NCBI RefSeq assembly: GCF_902804485.1
Contig: NZ_CADCST010000088.1
Location: forward strand, 1-45,813
Direction: 5' to 3'
Length of the DNA stretch: 45,813 bases
Source: Flavobacterium collinsii
GTDB taxonomy: Bacteria; Bacteroidota; Bacteroidia; Flavobacteriales; Flavobacteriaceae
Shown: positions 17,580-27,971 of the stretch, in pieces
Layout of the letters: each line of letters starts with the position of its first letter
Numbering within the stretch: position 1 is the stretch's first letter
The notes under the pieces: model-generated
Databases searched by the model: none
What the model saw: the letters and a program-made list of their open reading frames with translations, nothing else
Told to the model about the DNA's origin: nothing
Translations under genes and position numbers: made by a program

Positions 17580-17613
17580 TTCGCAAAGCTAAATAAATAC
17601 AAAGCTTTGCGAA
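17580..17613. repeat. 11-bp inverted repeat of the TTCGCAAAGCT word
   Basis: TTCGCAAAGCT (17580-17590) pairs exactly with AGCTTTGCGAA (17603-17613). The word belongs to the same TTTGCGA family seen near position 130 and near 18127. Confidence 0.55.
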
Positions 17614-17837
17614 TTTTGTGTTTTTTTTTCTAACTGCAATGCAAAACAAAACCTTACGTTCTTTAAGGTAAAACCATTCCAAGTCAAAACACTAAACTTA
17701 ACATTACAATTAAACACAAAAGGTGCAATGCAGATTTTCACTACAGCTTTTTTTTGCCTTACAAATCCGCCCCAAAGCTTTTAACCTTATCTGTAAAAGC
17801 AACTTAACACAAATTACATAAACGAAACCAATATGTA

Positions 17838-17902
17838 GTCCCCATGGGACACTCCACATTAAGGCTGGCTCTTTTTTACCAATATTAAGCTCCTAAAGGA
17901 GC
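17838..17902. repeat. Two REP-like short palindromes (first pair)
   Basis: GTCCCCATGGGAC (17838-17850) and GCTCCTAAAGGAGC (17889-17902) are 5-bp perfect arms around 3-4 bases, spaced 51 bp start to start. They resemble the second pair at 18021-18086. They sit in an 896-bp gap without a credible gene. Confidence 0.55.
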
Positions 17903-17935
17903 ACATTTGCCTGAAAGCACCATAATCACCAAACA

Positions 17936-18000
17936 CTTTACTTTACTTTACTTTACTTTACTTTACTTTAATTTAGTTTACTTTAATTTAGTTTACTTTA
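17936..18000. repeat. Pentanucleotide tandem repeat (nTTTA x13)
   Basis: Seven perfect CTTTA units (17936-17970) are followed by two copies of the 15-base set ATTTA-GTTTA-CTTTA, giving 13 units in 65 bases. This is a simple sequence repeat prone to slippage. It lies between the two pairs of REP-like palindromes. Confidence 0.9.
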
Positions 18001-18020
18001 CTAAAATAGAAGCATAAAAA

Positions 18021-18086
18021 ATCTCGTAGAGATTACATATAGGTAACTACACAACTCCTCCCTCGACAAATCTGTCCCGTAGGGAC
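18021..18086. repeat. Two REP-like short palindromes (second pair)
   Basis: ATCTCGTAGAGAT (18021-18033) and GTCCCGTAGGGAC (18074-18086) each have 5-bp arms around GTA, spaced 53 bp start to start. The near-equal spacing to the first pair suggests a repeated unit. Confidence 0.55.
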
Positions 18087-18176
18087 TTAACAATTACAAC
18101 TACAATGTCTAACCTCATGGCAGCCAAAGTTCGCAAATCTAAATCCAGGTAAAACTTTGTAAATTTTCCGCTTTCC

Positions 18177-18204
18177 AAACAAACAAACAAACAAACAAAC
18201 AAAC
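18177..18204. repeat. Tetranucleotide tandem repeat (AAAC x7)
   Basis: Seven perfect AAAC units occur 180 bp upstream of the OsmC gene. This is a second simple repeat in the same gap. Confidence 0.9.
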
Positions 18205-18308
18205 AGCTCCAATCTTCACAGACTTTACGGCAAAACTTTCACCCATTTCAACTAAAACCTTAAACTTAACATTCTCATTAAACTTCATAAAACAATTCTG
18301 TAAAATAT

Positions 18309-18327
18309 TGATTATATTTGATAATCA
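18309..18327 (+). promoter_or_regulatory. osmC-like promoter with operator over the -7 box
   Basis: TATATTTG (18313-18320) is an exact TAnnTTTG box, placed inside the inverted repeat TGATTAT-ATTTG-ATAATCA (18309-18327, 7-bp arms). A regulator bound here would cover the -7 element. The start codon is 58 bases downstream. Confidence 0.5.
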
Positions 18328-18385
18328 CATTATCCACTGACAATCAATAGGATACAAACTAATTATTAATTCAAATCACAAGACA

Positions 18386-18805
18386 ATGAAATTTACAAGA
18401 AAAGCAAATGCCAACTGGAAAGGAACTGGTATGGAAGGAAAAGGAACGATCAGCACACAGAGCACTACTTTAAATAACGCACAATTATCATTTAAAACAA
18501 GATTTGCTGACGGTGTCGGAACAAATCCTGAAGAACTTATCGCTGCAGCTCATTCCGGCTGTTTTACGATGCAATTAAGTTTTTTACTAAACGAAGGTGG
18601 TTATACAGCAGATGATTTAAGCACAGAGGCCACAGTAACGTTTGAAGATGGCTCCATCACTTTGATTCATTTGGATTTAAAAGGAAAAGTGCCAGTTATT
18701 TCTAAAGAGGAATTTGAAAAAACAGCAGCAAAAGCAAAAGAGATTTGTCCAATTTCCAAACTTTTAAATACTACCATCACATTGTCCGTTATACTAATCG
18801 CTTAA
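18386..18805 (+). CDS. OsmC family peroxiredoxin-like protein
   Basis: OsmC-type proteins reduce organic hydroperoxides with two active-site cysteines. In this 139-residue protein both are present: AAHSGCFTMQLS (Cys about 59) and EICPISKLL (Cys about 120). The N-terminal KANANWKGTGMEGKGTIS region and GVGTNPEELIAAAHS match the OsmC rather than the Ohr subgroup. The last residues (TITLSVILIA) are more hydrophobic than usual for the family but keep the final strand. It is a single gene, convergent with the TPR gene across a long hairpin. Confidence 0.93.
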   Translation: MKFTRKANANWKGTGMEGKGTISTQSTTLNNAQLSFKTRFADGVGTNPEELIAAAHSGCFTMQLSFLLNEGGYTADDLSTEATVTFEDGSITLIHLDLKGKVPVISKEEFEKTAAKAKEICPISKLLNTTITLSVILIA

Positions 18806-18889
18806 GAAAACTCCCTATTCCAATAATCCTGGGTATCACTGGAATTTGGAATTTGTTTGTTTTAGGTATTGAGCTTTTATACATACCAA

Positions 18890-18937
18890 TAAAAAAATTC
18901 CAAATTCCAATAATAGACATCATTGGAATTTGGAATT
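18890..18937 (-). terminator. Long hairpin between osmC and the TPR gene
   Basis: A perfect 16-bp stem (18896-18911 with 18922-18937) is built from AATTCCAAATTCCAAT and its complement. On the minus strand it is followed by a T-run, so it should end the TPR/gyrA transcript. A degenerate copy of the same inverted words lies at 18816-18855. Confidence 0.75.
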
Positions 18938-18966
18938 TTAAATTATTGAGTATTAACTCTCGTTAA

Positions 18967-20235
18967 TTACATTGTCGCTTTCAATGCTTTTGCTTCAGCA
19001 GTCATTTCTAACGCTTTGTAAACTCCTAATAAAGTCTTAGAAACATCCTCGTTTTTAGGATCTAACTCATTCGCTTTTTTAAGATAAGGAATAACTCCTT
19101 TGAAAACACTTTCTCTTTGAGCTTTCAACACATCGTAACGTTTCATATCCTTAGCAGTAGTTCCCAATTTATTCATTTCATCAATGATTGGTTTTTCAGC
19201 TTCTAATTTTAACGCCGCAAGGTTTAGGTAAGCATTAGCATAGTTTGGATTGATTTCAATAGCTTTTAGGTAATATTTCTCAGCATCTGCATTGTTTTTT
19301 GCATTAGCACTGATTACACCTAAGTTGAAAACTAAATCAGCATTGTTTGGATCTTTTTGCAAAGCCTCACCTACTAGTTTTTTGTATGTTTCGTAATCTT
19401 TAGATTCCAAATACAAATTCGCTTCTGTCAAAATCAAAGAAGAATCTTCCGGATTTGCTTTTCTAGCATCTGCAATAGCTTGCTTAGCATCTTCACTACG
19501 TCCTTTTTGAACCAGGATTAAAGCAAGATTTTTGTAGATTTCACCTCTTTTAGAAGGAATAGCTTCTGTTTTTGGTTTTTCGTGAGTCCCTAATTTTACT
19601 GCTAAGTCTCTATCTTTAGCATTGTTAAAACCATCTTCACTACCCGAAATTTTATTTACAGCCGTGAAACTAGTTCCTTTTCCTGAATAATTTAATTTTT
19701 TTAACTCTTCATACATCGGTAAAGCAAGATCAAAATCCTGAGCATTTACTGCCGTAGAAGCCGCATAATATAAATTGATTGTATCTTTTTTGTCTAACAA
19801 ATAAGCATCATACAATTTTTTTGCTCCATCAGCATGTTTGGTTGCCTGAGAATCAGCAATTGCAGCATTAATCAACTTTCCTTTTATTTCAATAATAGAA
19901 GTTGCAGCCTGAGTAGAATATTTAACTTTTCCAGATGCTTTTTCAACATCAATTAGTTTTTTATAAGTCTCAGCAGCAAGAGAAAGATTTTTTCCTTCTT
20001 CTACTTTTTTGTTTGCCAAATCTAAATAAGCATTACCTTTTACAAAATAGTATTGTGCTTGTTCAACATCTTTGGCATTTATTACCATATTTTCAGCATC
20101 TTTTAAGATCGTAAGTGCTCCCTGAGCATCTCCGCTTTTTAATGCTTTTTCAGCACTCTTAATCTGATCCTTCTGAGCAAAAGTAGCTACTGAAATCAAT
20201 AATGCTGACGCAAGTATTACATATTTACTTTTCAT
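18967..20235 (-). CDS. Exported tetratricopeptide repeat protein
   Basis: I choose the ATG at 20235 (MKSKYVILASALLISVATFAQ) over the longer TTG start because it begins a clean signal peptide cleaved after about residue 21. The mature protein of about 400 residues is made of TPR-like helices: ADLVFNLGVISANAKNNADA and ANAYLNLAALKLEAEKP near the C-terminus are clear units. It is probably periplasmic. It lies 43 bp downstream of gyrA on the same strand and may be transcribed with it. Function unknown. Confidence 0.85.
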   Translation of the reverse strand: MKSKYVILASALLISVATFAQKDQIKSAEKALKSGDAQGALTILKDAENMVINAKDVEQAQYYFVKGNAYLDLANKKVEEGKNLSLAAETYKKLIDVEKASGKVKYSTQAATSIIEIKGKLINAAIADSQATKHADGAKKLYDAYLLDKKDTINLYYAASTAVNAQDFDLALPMYEELKKLNYSGKGTSFTAVNKISGSEDGFNNAKDRDLAVKLGTHEKPKTEAIPSKRGEIYKNLALILVQKGRSEDAKQAIADARKANPEDSSLILTEANLYLESKDYETYKKLVGEALQKDPNNADLVFNLGVISANAKNNADAEKYYLKAIEINPNYANAYLNLAALKLEAEKPIIDEMNKLGTTAKDMKRYDVLKAQRESVFKGVIPYLKKANELDPKNEDVSKTLLGVYKALEMTAEAKALKATM

Positions 20236-20278
20236 AATATTCAATTTGTGTATTTAATTATAAGTGGTTTATTTTCTA

Positions 20279-22921
20279 CTATTCTTCCGATTCTTCTTCT
20301 TCAGAATCATCTTCATCCTCTAATTCTTCTTCAGAATCATCATCGTCATCATCTTCGACAACACCGTCATCTTCAAGAACCTCTAAATCCGGTTTCACTC
20401 TCTCAATAGCTGATTCAATAACATTACCATCTTCGTCTACAACAACTTCAGCAACATCATCTTTCATTACTTTTGTTACCGCAGCAATAGAATCTTTACC
20501 TTTTAGGTTAATCAATCGAACTCCCTGAGTAGCACGCCCCATTACACGTAAATCCTCAATAGCCATTCTAATGGTTAATCCAGACTTGTTGATAATCATT
20601 AAATCATCAGCATCTGTTACCGCATTGATCGAGATTAGTTTTCCTGTTTTCTCTGTAATGTTAAGGGTTTTAACTCCTTTTCCGCCACGATTTGTAATTC
20701 TGTAAACATCCTCACCATCGTCGTCCACTAATTTGGTACGTTTTCCGTATCCATTTTCAGTTACAACCAAAATTTGCGAATCGTTAACATTATCTTTATC
20801 AATGGTTACCATTCCAATTACTTCATCAGTATCGTCTTTTAAAGTAATTCCACGAACCCCCGAAGCTGTTCTTCCCATCGGACGCGTTTTAGTTTCCTCA
20901 AAACGAACCAGTTTACCAGACTTAACTGCCAGGATGATTTGGCTTTCTCCATTGGTTAATTTAGCCTCAAGTAATTCATCACCTTCTTTAATAGTAATAG
21001 CAGCAACACCATTTACCCTTGGTTTAGAATATTTCTCTAAAGATGTTTTCTTAACCTGACCTTGTTTAGTTACCATTACAAGATTATGACTGTTGATATA
21101 CTCTTTATCTTTTAAGTCTTGCGTACAAATGAAAGCTTTTACTTTATCATCACTTTCGATGTTTACTAAATTCTGAATTGCTCTACCTTTTGCCGTTTTG
21201 CTTCCTTCAGGAATTTCATAAACACGCATCCAGAAACATTTTCCTTTTTGCGTAAAGAACATCATATATTGGTGGTTGGTTGCCACGAACATATGCTCAA
21301 GGAAATCCTGATCTCTTGTTCCTGCGCTTTTTTGTCCAACTCCCCCTCTATTTTGAGTTTTATACTCAGTCAGGTTGGTACGTTTGATATAACCTGCATG
21401 CGAAATTGTAATTACTACATTTTCATCTGCAATCAAATCTTCGATACTAACATCTCCACCTGAATATTCTATAGTAGAACGACGCTCATCTCCGTATTTT
21501 TCACGGATTTCTTCAAGTTCTTCCTTAATTAAATTCGTTCTTAAATCTACATCTGCCAATAAGGCTTTCAAATGTTCGATTAACTTCATTAATTCATCAA
21601 ACTCAGCTCTTAATTTATCCTGCTCCAGACCTGTCAACTGACGCAAACGCATCTCAACAATGGCACGCGCCTGAATGTCTGATAAATTGAATCTCTCGAT
21701 TAATTTCTCACGGGCTTCTTCGGTATTTTTAGAACCTCTGATGATCGCAATTACTTCGTCAATATTATCTGAAGCAATAATTAAACCTTCTAAAATATGA
21801 GCTCTTTCTTCTGCTTTACGCAATTCAAAACGAGTTCTTCTTACTACTACATCATGACGGTGCTCAATAAAATAGTGAATCATATCTTTCAGATTCAGCA
21901 TTTGTGGGCGGCCTTTTACCAATGCAATATTGTTTACACTAAAAGAAGATTGTAATGAAGTGTATTTATATAAGGTATTTAACACTACGTTTGGTGTAGC
22001 ATCACGTTTCAAAATATAAACGATTCGCATACCATTTCTATCCGACTCGTCACGAATATTCGCAATACCCTCAATTTTTTTATCGTTAACCAAATCAGCC
22101 GTACGTTTGATCATTTCGGCTTTGTTCACCTGATATGGAATCTCGGTAACAATGATACATTCTCTTCCATCCACTTCTTCAAAACCAACTTTAGCACGCA
22201 TTACGATACGTCCTCTACCAGTTTTAAAAGCTTCACGAACTCCTTCATAACCGTATATTACACCACCGGTTGGAAAATCCGGAGCTTTAATATGCGTCAT
22301 TAATTCGTCAACTTCAATATCATTATTATCAAGGTAGGCTAATGTACCGTTGATTACTTCAGTTAAATTGTGTGGCGGCATATTTGTTGCCATACCAACA
22401 GCAATACCTGTAGCTCCGTTTACTAATAAAGTAGGAACTCTTGTTGGCATTACTTTTGGCTCATATAAAGTATCGTCAAAGTTCAACTGAAAGTCAACAG
22501 TTTCTTTTTCGATATCTGCCATGATATCTTCAGAAATCTTACGCATTCTGGCCTCAGTATAACGCATTGCTGCCGGGCTATCGCCATCAACAGAACCAAA
22601 GTTACCCTGACCATCCACTAATAAATATCGCATACTCCATTCCTGAGCCATACGTACCATCGCATCATATACAGAGGTATCTCCGTGCGGGTGATACTTA
22701 CCCAGAACCTCTCCTACGATTCTTGCAGATTTTTTGTGGGCAGATCTTGATGTTACTCCTAAGTCATACATTCCGTAAAGAACTCTTCGATGCACTGGTT
22801 TCAAGCCATCTCTAACATCTGGAAGCGCTCTCGATACGATTACTGACATCGAATAATCAATGTAAGCTGATTTCATTTCATCTTCTATGTTAATAGGAAT
22901 TAACTTTTCTCCTTCAGACAT
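20279..22921 (-). CDS. gyrA: DNA gyrase subunit A
   Basis: GyrA cuts and rejoins DNA in the gyrase A2B2 complex. In this 880-residue protein the catalytic tyrosine is Tyr121 ([10 protein letters not shown]). The quinolone-determining region reads [10 protein letters not shown] (77-86), with Thr82 and Asp86 at the positions of E. coli Ser83 and Asp87. The C-terminal beta-pinwheel has the GyrA-box-like QNRGGVGQ segment and repeated blades (about 500-840). The last 31 residues (850-880) are an almost pure Asp/Glu tail. It is divergent from clpC. Confidence 0.98.
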   Translation of the reverse strand: MSEGEKLIPINIEDEMKSAYIDYSMSVIVSRALPDVRDGLKPVHRRVLYGMYDLGVTSRSAHKKSARIVGEVLGKYHPHGDTSVYDAMVRMAQEWSMRYLLVDGQGNFGSVDGDSPAAMRYTEARMRKISEDIMADIEKETVDFQLNFDDTLYEPKVMPTRVPTLLVNGATGIAVGMATNMPPHNLTEVINGTLAYLDNNDIEVDELMTHIKAPDFPTGGVIYGYEGVREAFKTGRGRIVMRAKVGFEEVDGRECIIVTEIPYQVNKAEMIKRTADLVNDKKIEGIANIRDESDRNGMRIVYILKRDATPNVVLNTLYKYTSLQSSFSVNNIALVKGRPQMLNLKDMIHYFIEHRHDVVVRRTRFELRKAEERAHILEGLIIASDNIDEVIAIIRGSKNTEEAREKLIERFNLSDIQARAIVEMRLRQLTGLEQDKLRAEFDELMKLIEHLKALLADVDLRTNLIKEELEEIREKYGDERRSTIEYSGGDVSIEDLIADENVVITISHAGYIKRTNLTEYKTQNRGGVGQKSAGTRDQDFLEHMFVATNHQYMMFFTQKGKCFWMRVYEIPEGSKTAKGRAIQNLVNIESDDKVKAFICTQDLKDKEYINSHNLVMVTKQGQVKKTSLEKYSKPRVNGVAAITIKEGDELLEAKLTNGESQIILAVKSGKLVRFEETKTRPMGRTASGVRGITLKDDTDEVIGMVTIDKDNVNDSQILVVTENGYGKRTKLVDDDGEDVYRITNRGGKGVKTLNITEKTGKLISINAVTDADDLMIINKSGLTIRMAIEDLRVMGRATQGVRLINLKGKDSIAAVTKVMKDDVAEVVVDEDGNVIESAIERVKPDLEVLEDDGVVEDDDDDDSEEELEDEDDSEEEESEE

Positions 22922-23057
22922 AAGTTGTTATATTAAATAATTATATTAGTTTCAAAGCGTGCCAAGATACGTTTTTTTTGAAATTTTTTCAGCTATTTAC
23001 CTACACTTATTTCAATGATTTATTAACAACTTTATTTTAGGTTTTAGTTAATAAATT

Positions 23058-23075
23058 AAGCGTATTTTAACGCTT
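23058..23075 (+). other. Stem-loop followed by T-rich tract between gyrA and clpC
   Basis: AAGCGT-ATTTTA-ACGCTT is followed by TTATTGTTATTTTTTTT, which resembles a terminator. No gene on the plus strand ends here. It may mark a small transcript or leader end, or be chance in AT-rich DNA. Confidence 0.35.
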
Positions 23076-23129
23076 TTATTGTTATTTTTTTTGTCACTTA
23101 GCTGTCAGGAGATGCTGATGGGTACGGTT

Positions 23130-23161
23130 TTTGTTTTTCAAACAGTAATTCACTAAATTTA
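23130..23161 (+). promoter_or_regulatory. clpC promoter (TTTG-N20-TAAATTTA)
   Basis: TTTG at 23130-23133 and TAAATTTA at 23154-23161 are separated by 20 bases and lie 18 bases before the start codon. The -7 box has one mismatch. No CIRCE heat-shock element (TTAGCACTC-N9-GAGTGCTAA) is seen. Confidence 0.5.
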
Positions 23162-23179
23162 CAATACCAATTATATATT

Positions 23180-25726
23180 ATGGATGATAATTTTTCACCA
23201 AGAGTAAAAGATGTTATTACCTACAGTAAAGAGGAAGCCTTGCGTTTGGGCCACGACTTTATTGGTACTGAACATCTAATGCTAGGCATTTTAAGAGATG
23301 GAAACGGAAAAGCTATTCATATACTTAATAACCTTGCAGTCGATTTAGATCATTTACGCAGGAAGGTAGAAATACTGAGTCCAGCCAATCAGAGCGTTGA
23401 AGTAAATGCCGAAAAGAAAAATCTTCATCTCACGCGTCAGGCGGAAAGAGCCCTGAAGACCACTTTTCTGGAAGCAAAAGTATTTCAAAGCTCGTCAATT
23501 AGCACGGCGCATCTGCTTTTATGTATCTTACGCAACGAAAACGATCCAACAACCAAGCTATTGAATAAACTAAAAATAGATTATGACATAGCTAAAGAAC
23601 AATATTTAAATATGACTCCAAACGAAGAAGAATTCTTAGAAAACTTGCCAAGAAACGAATCGTATAATGACGATTCAGGACAAGATGACAGTCTTAAAGA
23701 AAGTAGTTTTAACAATCCCGCCAATAAGTCAAACAAAAAATCTAAGACTCCGGTTCTGGACAATTTTGGGAGAGATTTAACAGAAATGGCAGAGGAAGGA
23801 AAACTGGACCCGGTTGTAGGACGCGAGAAAGAAATAGAACGTGTTTCTCAAATTCTAAGCCGTAGAAAAAAGAACAACCCTCTTCTTATCGGAGAGCCGG
23901 GAGTTGGTAAATCTGCTATTGCAGAAGGACTTGCTCTGCGCATCATTCAGAAAAAAGTATCCCGTATTCTTTTTCATAAACGTGTAGTTACACTTGATTT
24001 GGCCAGTTTAGTAGCCGGAACAAAATACCGCGGCCAGTTTGAAGAAAGAATGAAAGCTGTGATGAACGAACTTGAAAAAAATGATGACATCATTCTTTTC
24101 ATCGACGAAATCCACACTATCGTTGGTGCTGGTGGCGCAACAGGTTCACTTGATGCATCCAACATGTTCAAACCTGCTTTGGCAAGAGGTGAAATCCAAT
24201 GTATTGGAGCCACAACTCTTGACGAATACAGACAATATATTGAGAAAGATGGCGCCCTTGAAAGACGTTTTCAAAAAGTAATTGTTGAACCAACTTCTGT
24301 TGAAGAAACAATCGCTATCTTAAACAATGTAAAAGACAAATACGAAGATCACCACAATGTTACTTATACACAAGAAGCTATTGAAGCCTGCGTTAAGTTA
24401 ACAAACAGATATATGTCTGAGCGTTTCTTACCGGACAAAGCTATCGATGCTCTTGACGAAGCAGGATCCCGCGTACACATTACTAACATTGATGTCCCTA
24501 AACAAATTTTAGATTTGGAACGTCAGTTAGAAGAAGTTCGCGAAATGAAAAACATGGTGGTTAAGAAACAAAAATACGAAGAGGCTGCCAAACTTCGCGA
24601 CGATGAAAAACGTATCGAAAAAGACCTGGCTGTCGCTCAGGAACAATGGGAAGAAGACTCTAAAAACAACAGAATTGAAGTTACAGAAGATAACGTAGCC
24701 GATGTTGTTTCGATGATGACCGGAATTCCTGTTAACCGTATTGCACAAACAGAAAGCAACAAATTAGCTCAATTACCTGAATTGATTCAGAACAAAGTAA
24801 TCGGACAAAATGAAGCTGTTTTAAAAATTGCACGTTCTATTCAGCGTAACAGAGCCGGACTTAAAGATCCAAACAAACCAATCGGTTCGTTTATTTTCCT
24901 AGGTCAAACTGGAGTTGGTAAAACACAATTAGCAAAAGTTTTAGCAAAAGAATTATTTGATTCGGAAGATGCGTTAATCCGTATTGACATGAGTGAATAC
25001 ATGGAGAAATTTGCCATCTCCCGTTTAGTTGGAGCGCCTCCGGGATATGTAGGATACGAAGAAGGTGGTCAGTTGACTGAAAAAGTTCGCAGAAAACCTT
25101 ATTGTGTTGTACTTTTAGACGAGATCGAAAAAGCGCATCCGGATGTATTTAATATGATGCTTCAGGTTTTAGATGACGGATACTTAACAGATAGTTTAGG
25201 TCGCAAAATCGACTTTAAAAACACGATTATTATCATGACCTCTAACGTTGGAGCACGTCAGTTAAAAGACTTTGGACAAGGTGTAGGATTCGGAACTGCT
25301 GCAAAAGTGGCTCAGGCCGATGAGAACTCAAAAAGCATAATCGAAAATGCCTTGAAAAAAACCTTTGCTCCTGAGTTCTTAAACAGAATTGATGATGTAA
25401 TCGTATTCAATGCCTTAGAAAAAGCCGATATTGACTTGATTATCGAAATTGAACTTAAGAAATTGTACAGCCGAGTTTCAGAATTAGGATACACCTTAAG
25501 TCTTACCGATAAAGCAAAAGCATTTATTGCAGAAAAAGGTTTCGACAGACAATTTGGCGCAAGACCTCTTAAAAGAGCGATTCAGAAATATGTTGAAGAT
25601 TTATTGGCAGAAGAAATCATCACTTCAAAAATACATTCAGGTGATGAAATCTTAATGGATCTGAAAGATGATTCTCAGGAACTTTCCGTAGAGATTCATA
25701 AAGCCGAAGAGCCAACTAATCAATAA
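23180..25726 (+). CDS. clpC: ATP-dependent Clp protease ATP-binding subunit ClpC
   Basis: ClpC is a Hsp100 unfoldase that feeds proteins to ClpP. The 848-residue protein has two Clp N-terminal repeats (about 5-145). The first AAA+ module has GEPGVGKS (about 238-245) and FIDEIHT. A UVR/M domain follows ([20 protein letters not shown], about 456-475), which marks ClpC rather than ClpA or ClpB. The second AAA+ module has GQTGVGKT (about 577-584) and [14 protein letters not shown]-terminal D2-small domain ends the protein. It is a single gene with its own promoter and terminator. Confidence 0.96.
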   Translation: MDDNFSPRVKDVITYSKEEALRLGHDFIGTEHLMLGILRDGNGKAIHILNNLAVDLDHLRRKVEILSPANQSVEVNAEKKNLHLTRQAERALKTTFLEAKVFQSSSISTAHLLLCILRNENDPTTKLLNKLKIDYDIAKEQYLNMTPNEEEFLENLPRNESYNDDSGQDDSLKESSFNNPANKSNKKSKTPVLDNFGRDLTEMAEEGKLDPVVGREKEIERVSQILSRRKKNNPLLIGEPGVGKSAIAEGLALRIIQKKVSRILFHKRVVTLDLASLVAGTKYRGQFEERMKAVMNELEKNDDIILFIDEIHTIVGAGGATGSLDASNMFKPALARGEIQCIGATTLDEYRQYIEKDGALERRFQKVIVEPTSVEETIAILNNVKDKYEDHHNVTYTQEAIEACVKLTNRYMSERFLPDKAIDALDEAGSRVHITNIDVPKQILDLERQLEEVREMKNMVVKKQKYEEAAKLRDDEKRIEKDLAVAQEQWEEDSKNNRIEVTEDNVADVVSMMTGIPVNRIAQTESNKLAQLPELIQNKVIGQNEAVLKIARSIQRNRAGLKDPNKPIGSFIFLGQTGVGKTQLAKVLAKELFDSEDALIRIDMSEYMEKFAISRLVGAPPGYVGYEEGGQLTEKVRRKPYCVVLLDEIEKAHPDVFNMMLQVLDDGYLTDSLGRKIDFKNTIIIMTSNVGARQLKDFGQGVGFGTAAKVAQADENSKSIIENALKKTFAPEFLNRIDDVIVFNALEKADIDLIIEIELKKLYSRVSELGYTLSLTDKAKAFIAEKGFDRQFGARPLKRAIQKYVEDLLAEEIITSKIHSGDEILMDLKDDSQELSVEIHKAEEPTNQ

Positions 25727-25751
25727 ATTAGTTTAATTTTATAACAAAAAT

Positions 25752-25794
25752 AAAATACCCGTTACGTTTTCATAACATAACGGGTATTTTTTTT
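25752..25794 (+). terminator. Terminator after clpC
   Basis: A 13-bp stem AAAATACCCGTTA/TAACGGGTATTTT (25752-25764, 25778-25790) ends in a run of eight T. Confidence 0.88.
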
Positions 25795-25866
25795 GGATAA
25801 TTTGCTATCTTTAATAAAAGCAAATAGCTATTTTTGGCTATTAAATTCTATAATAAAAAACAACGT

Positions 25867-27234
25867 ATGCTTCAAAACAAAGTCATTTTAGGTAGCGAAG
25901 AATGGTGCTCATTTCCAGAACTAGGGATCCCGACAATCAAGGCTCGTGTGGATTCCGGTGCCAAAACTTCGGCAATGCACGCTATAAACATAGCTCCTTT
26001 TATAAAAAATGATGCCAATTGGGTAAAATTCGATATTAATCCAATTCAGAATAATATCAAAACTATTATTCATTGTGAAGCTCCATTGGTTGACAAAAGA
26101 ATTGTAAAAAGCTCAAGCGGTTTTAGAGAACATCGCTACGTTATTCAAACACATTTAAAAATTGGCGATATAAAATGGCCAATCGAAATGACCTTAACCA
26201 ACAGGGATTCTATGGGATTCCGAATGCTTCTGGGTCGTGAAGCCATGAGCGGACGTGTATTAGTTGATCCCGAAGAAAAATATCTTTTAGGACAGCCAAG
26301 TCCTGAAGCCTTAAAAGAATTATACCAAAACTCTGAAAAAGCAACTTCCGGATTGAGAATTGGACTTTTGGCAAGTAACCCTGAATTATACAGCAATAAA
26401 AGAATCATGGAAGCAGGTGAAATGCGCGGACATGAAATGCATTTTTTGAACATCAAAGAATGCTATATGAAACTGGATGCCAAAACACCTGAAATTCATT
26501 ATCGCGGTGGAAAAATACTGAATCAGTTTGATGCTATTATCCCAAGAATTCGACCAAGCATTACTTTTTACGGCTGTGCTTTAACGCGTCAGTTTGAAGC
26601 GCTGAAGGTTTTTGTACTGAACTCTGCGACAGCAATCACACAATCCCGCGATAAACTCTATTCTTTACAACTTCTATTAAACAGTGGAATCGATATCCCA
26701 ACTACCGGATTTGCCAATTCTCCGCTAGACACTGACAATCTAATTAAAATGGTTGGAGGATCTCCTTTAATCGTTAAGCTACTGGAAGGTACCCAGGGAA
26801 AAGGTGTTGTTTTAGCAGAAACCAAAAAAGCTGCAGAAAGTGTGATCAATGCTTTTAAGAGCTTAAATGCCAATATACTTGTTCAGGAATTCATTAAAGA
26901 AGCCAACGGAAAAGACATTCGCTGTTTTGTTATCGACGGTAAAGTGGTAGCTGCAATACAACGTGAAGCTATGCCAGGAGAATTCAGAGCCAACATTCAC
27001 TTAGGCGGAACTGCATCTGTTATAAAAGTAACTGCCGAGGAGAAAAAAATCGCTATAAAAGCCGCAAAAGCCATGGACTTAAAAGTAGCAGGTGTCGACA
27101 TTATTCGCTCTTCAAAAGGTCCATTATTACTTGAAGTAAACTCTTCTCCGGGTCTTGAAGGAATCGAAGGCGCTACCAACAAAGATGTTGCAGGCGAAAT
27201 GATTAAAGCAATCGAAAAGAACTTTAAATTATAA
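25867..27234 (+). CDS. RimB-like aspartic protease fused to RimK-type glutamate ligase
   Basis: The ATG at 25867 is chosen over an upstream in-frame TTG because the conserved domain begins at once. Residues about 1-145 match the RimB/ATP-dependent zinc protease family (PF05618, now known to be retropepsin-like), with the catalytic motif [12 protein letters not shown] (Asp29) and [15 protein letters not shown]. Residues about 165-455 are an ATP-grasp RimK ligase: [42 protein letters not shown] and [14 protein letters not shown]. RimK adds glutamates to the C-terminus of ribosomal protein S6 and RimB trims them, so both activities lie in one chain. Substrate in this organism is inferred. Confidence 0.9.
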   Translation: MLQNKVILGSEEWCSFPELGIPTIKARVDSGAKTSAMHAINIAPFIKNDANWVKFDINPIQNNIKTIIHCEAPLVDKRIVKSSSGFREHRYVIQTHLKIGDIKWPIEMTLTNRDSMGFRMLLGREAMSGRVLVDPEEKYLLGQPSPEALKELYQNSEKATSGLRIGLLASNPELYSNKRIMEAGEMRGHEMHFLNIKECYMKLDAKTPEIHYRGGKILNQFDAIIPRIRPSITFYGCALTRQFEALKVFVLNSATAITQSRDKLYSLQLLLNSGIDIPTTGFANSPLDTDNLIKMVGGSPLIVKLLEGTQGKGVVLAETKKAAESVINAFKSLNANILVQEFIKEANGKDIRCFVIDGKVVAAIQREAMPGEFRANIHLGGTASVIKVTAEEKKIAIKAAKAMDLKVAGVDIIRSSKGPLLLEVNSSPGLEGIEGATNKDVAGEMIKAIEKNFKL

Positions 27235-27292
27235 TTGTTTCTTTTTCAGTAAAAATATTCATTTAGACCTAATGTCTAATCATTAATTTAGC

Positions 27293-27330
27293 AACTTTGT
27301 TGAGGTTTTACTTTGACAAAGTTTTTTTTT
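27293..27330 (+). terminator. Probable terminator between the RimBK gene and the DUF421 gene
   Basis: AACTTTGT (27293-27300) pairs with ACAAAGTT (27316-27323) across a 15-base loop, and more T follow. A separate small inverted repeat TTAGACctaatGTCTAA lies at 27263-27279. Confidence 0.55.
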
Positions 27331-27350
27331 AAATTCAAATAATAAAGAAA

Positions 27351-27869
27351 ATGATGCTATCTCCCTATTTAGATATTATTTTAAGAAGTCTCTCCGTCTA
27401 TTTTTTCATGACTATTGCTTTGAGAATCTTCGGTAAAAAAGAGCTTTCGCAATTGAACACTGCCGATATTATTCTGATTTTATTGATTAGTAACTCCGTT
27501 CAAAATGCCATGGTAGGTCCAGACACTAGTCTTTGGGGAGGTTTAGTTGCAGCTTTGGCTTTGTTTATCATCAATTACATCATCAAAAAACTGACTCACA
27601 AATACAAAGGTCTCAGCAATTTACTACTGGACAAACCTGAAATCCTGATTCATGATGGCAAACTGGATTTCAAAGCTTTAAGCAAACTTGATATTTCGCA
27701 CGAAGAATTAAAAGAAGCGGCACGCGAACATGGCCTGGAGCATTTAACTGATATAAAGCTCGCCATGCTGGAAATCGATGGCACTATAAGTATTATTTCG
27801 AAAGAGAAACAAAATCTCAAGCAAACACACTACAAGCGAAAACACAATCGCAAGAATCTGCAAAAATAA
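27351..27869 (+). CDS. DUF421 (YetF/YcaP-like) membrane protein
   Basis: The 172-residue protein has three N-terminal membrane helices (about 7-25, 37-55, 60-80) followed by a small cytoplasmic alpha/beta domain. Family marks are RIFGKKELSQLNTADIILILL (split here as RIFGKKELSQ and TADIILILL) and the LLLDKPEILIHDGKLDFKAL region with the following HEELKEAAREHG. In Bacillus such proteins affect spore or envelope properties, but their biochemical role is not settled. Two adjacent ATG codons (27351 and 27354) are both possible starts. It is a single gene. Confidence 0.9.
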   Translation: MMLSPYLDIILRSLSVYFFMTIALRIFGKKELSQLNTADIILILLISNSVQNAMVGPDTSLWGGLVAALALFIINYIIKKLTHKYKGLSNLLLDKPEILIHDGKLDFKALSKLDISHEELKEAAREHGLEHLTDIKLAMLEIDGTISIISKEKQNLKQTHYKRKHNRKNLQK

Positions 27870-27927
27870 ATCATAAGCACAAGTAGCTTAAAATCAACAA
27901 CTTAATATTTTAAGTTAAAAAACTTAG

Positions 27928-27961
27928 CTATATACTTTGTTATGCTATGTATTTTGTTATA
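27928..27961 (+). promoter_or_regulatory. Tandem 17-bp direct repeat before padR
   Basis: CTATATACTTTGTTATG (27928-27944) is followed directly by CTATGTATTTTGTTATA (27945-27961), identical at 14 of 17 positions. The pair ends 10 bases before the chosen padR start. It carries promoter-like ACTTTG, so it could be an operator through which PadR controls its own operon. Confidence 0.45.
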
Positions 27962-27971
27962 CATTAGCCAC

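Noticed and set aside
17491..17682. 63-codon open frame on the minus strand
   Set aside because: It lies over a terminator and word-like repeats and has no protein features.
17936..18204. CRISPR array
   Set aside because: The repeats are simple tandem units of 4-5 bases and small palindromes. There are no spacers of constant length and no cas genes.
18745..18966. 73-codon open frame after osmC
   Set aside because: It is built from the AATTCCAAATTCC inverted words and overlaps the end of the osmC gene.
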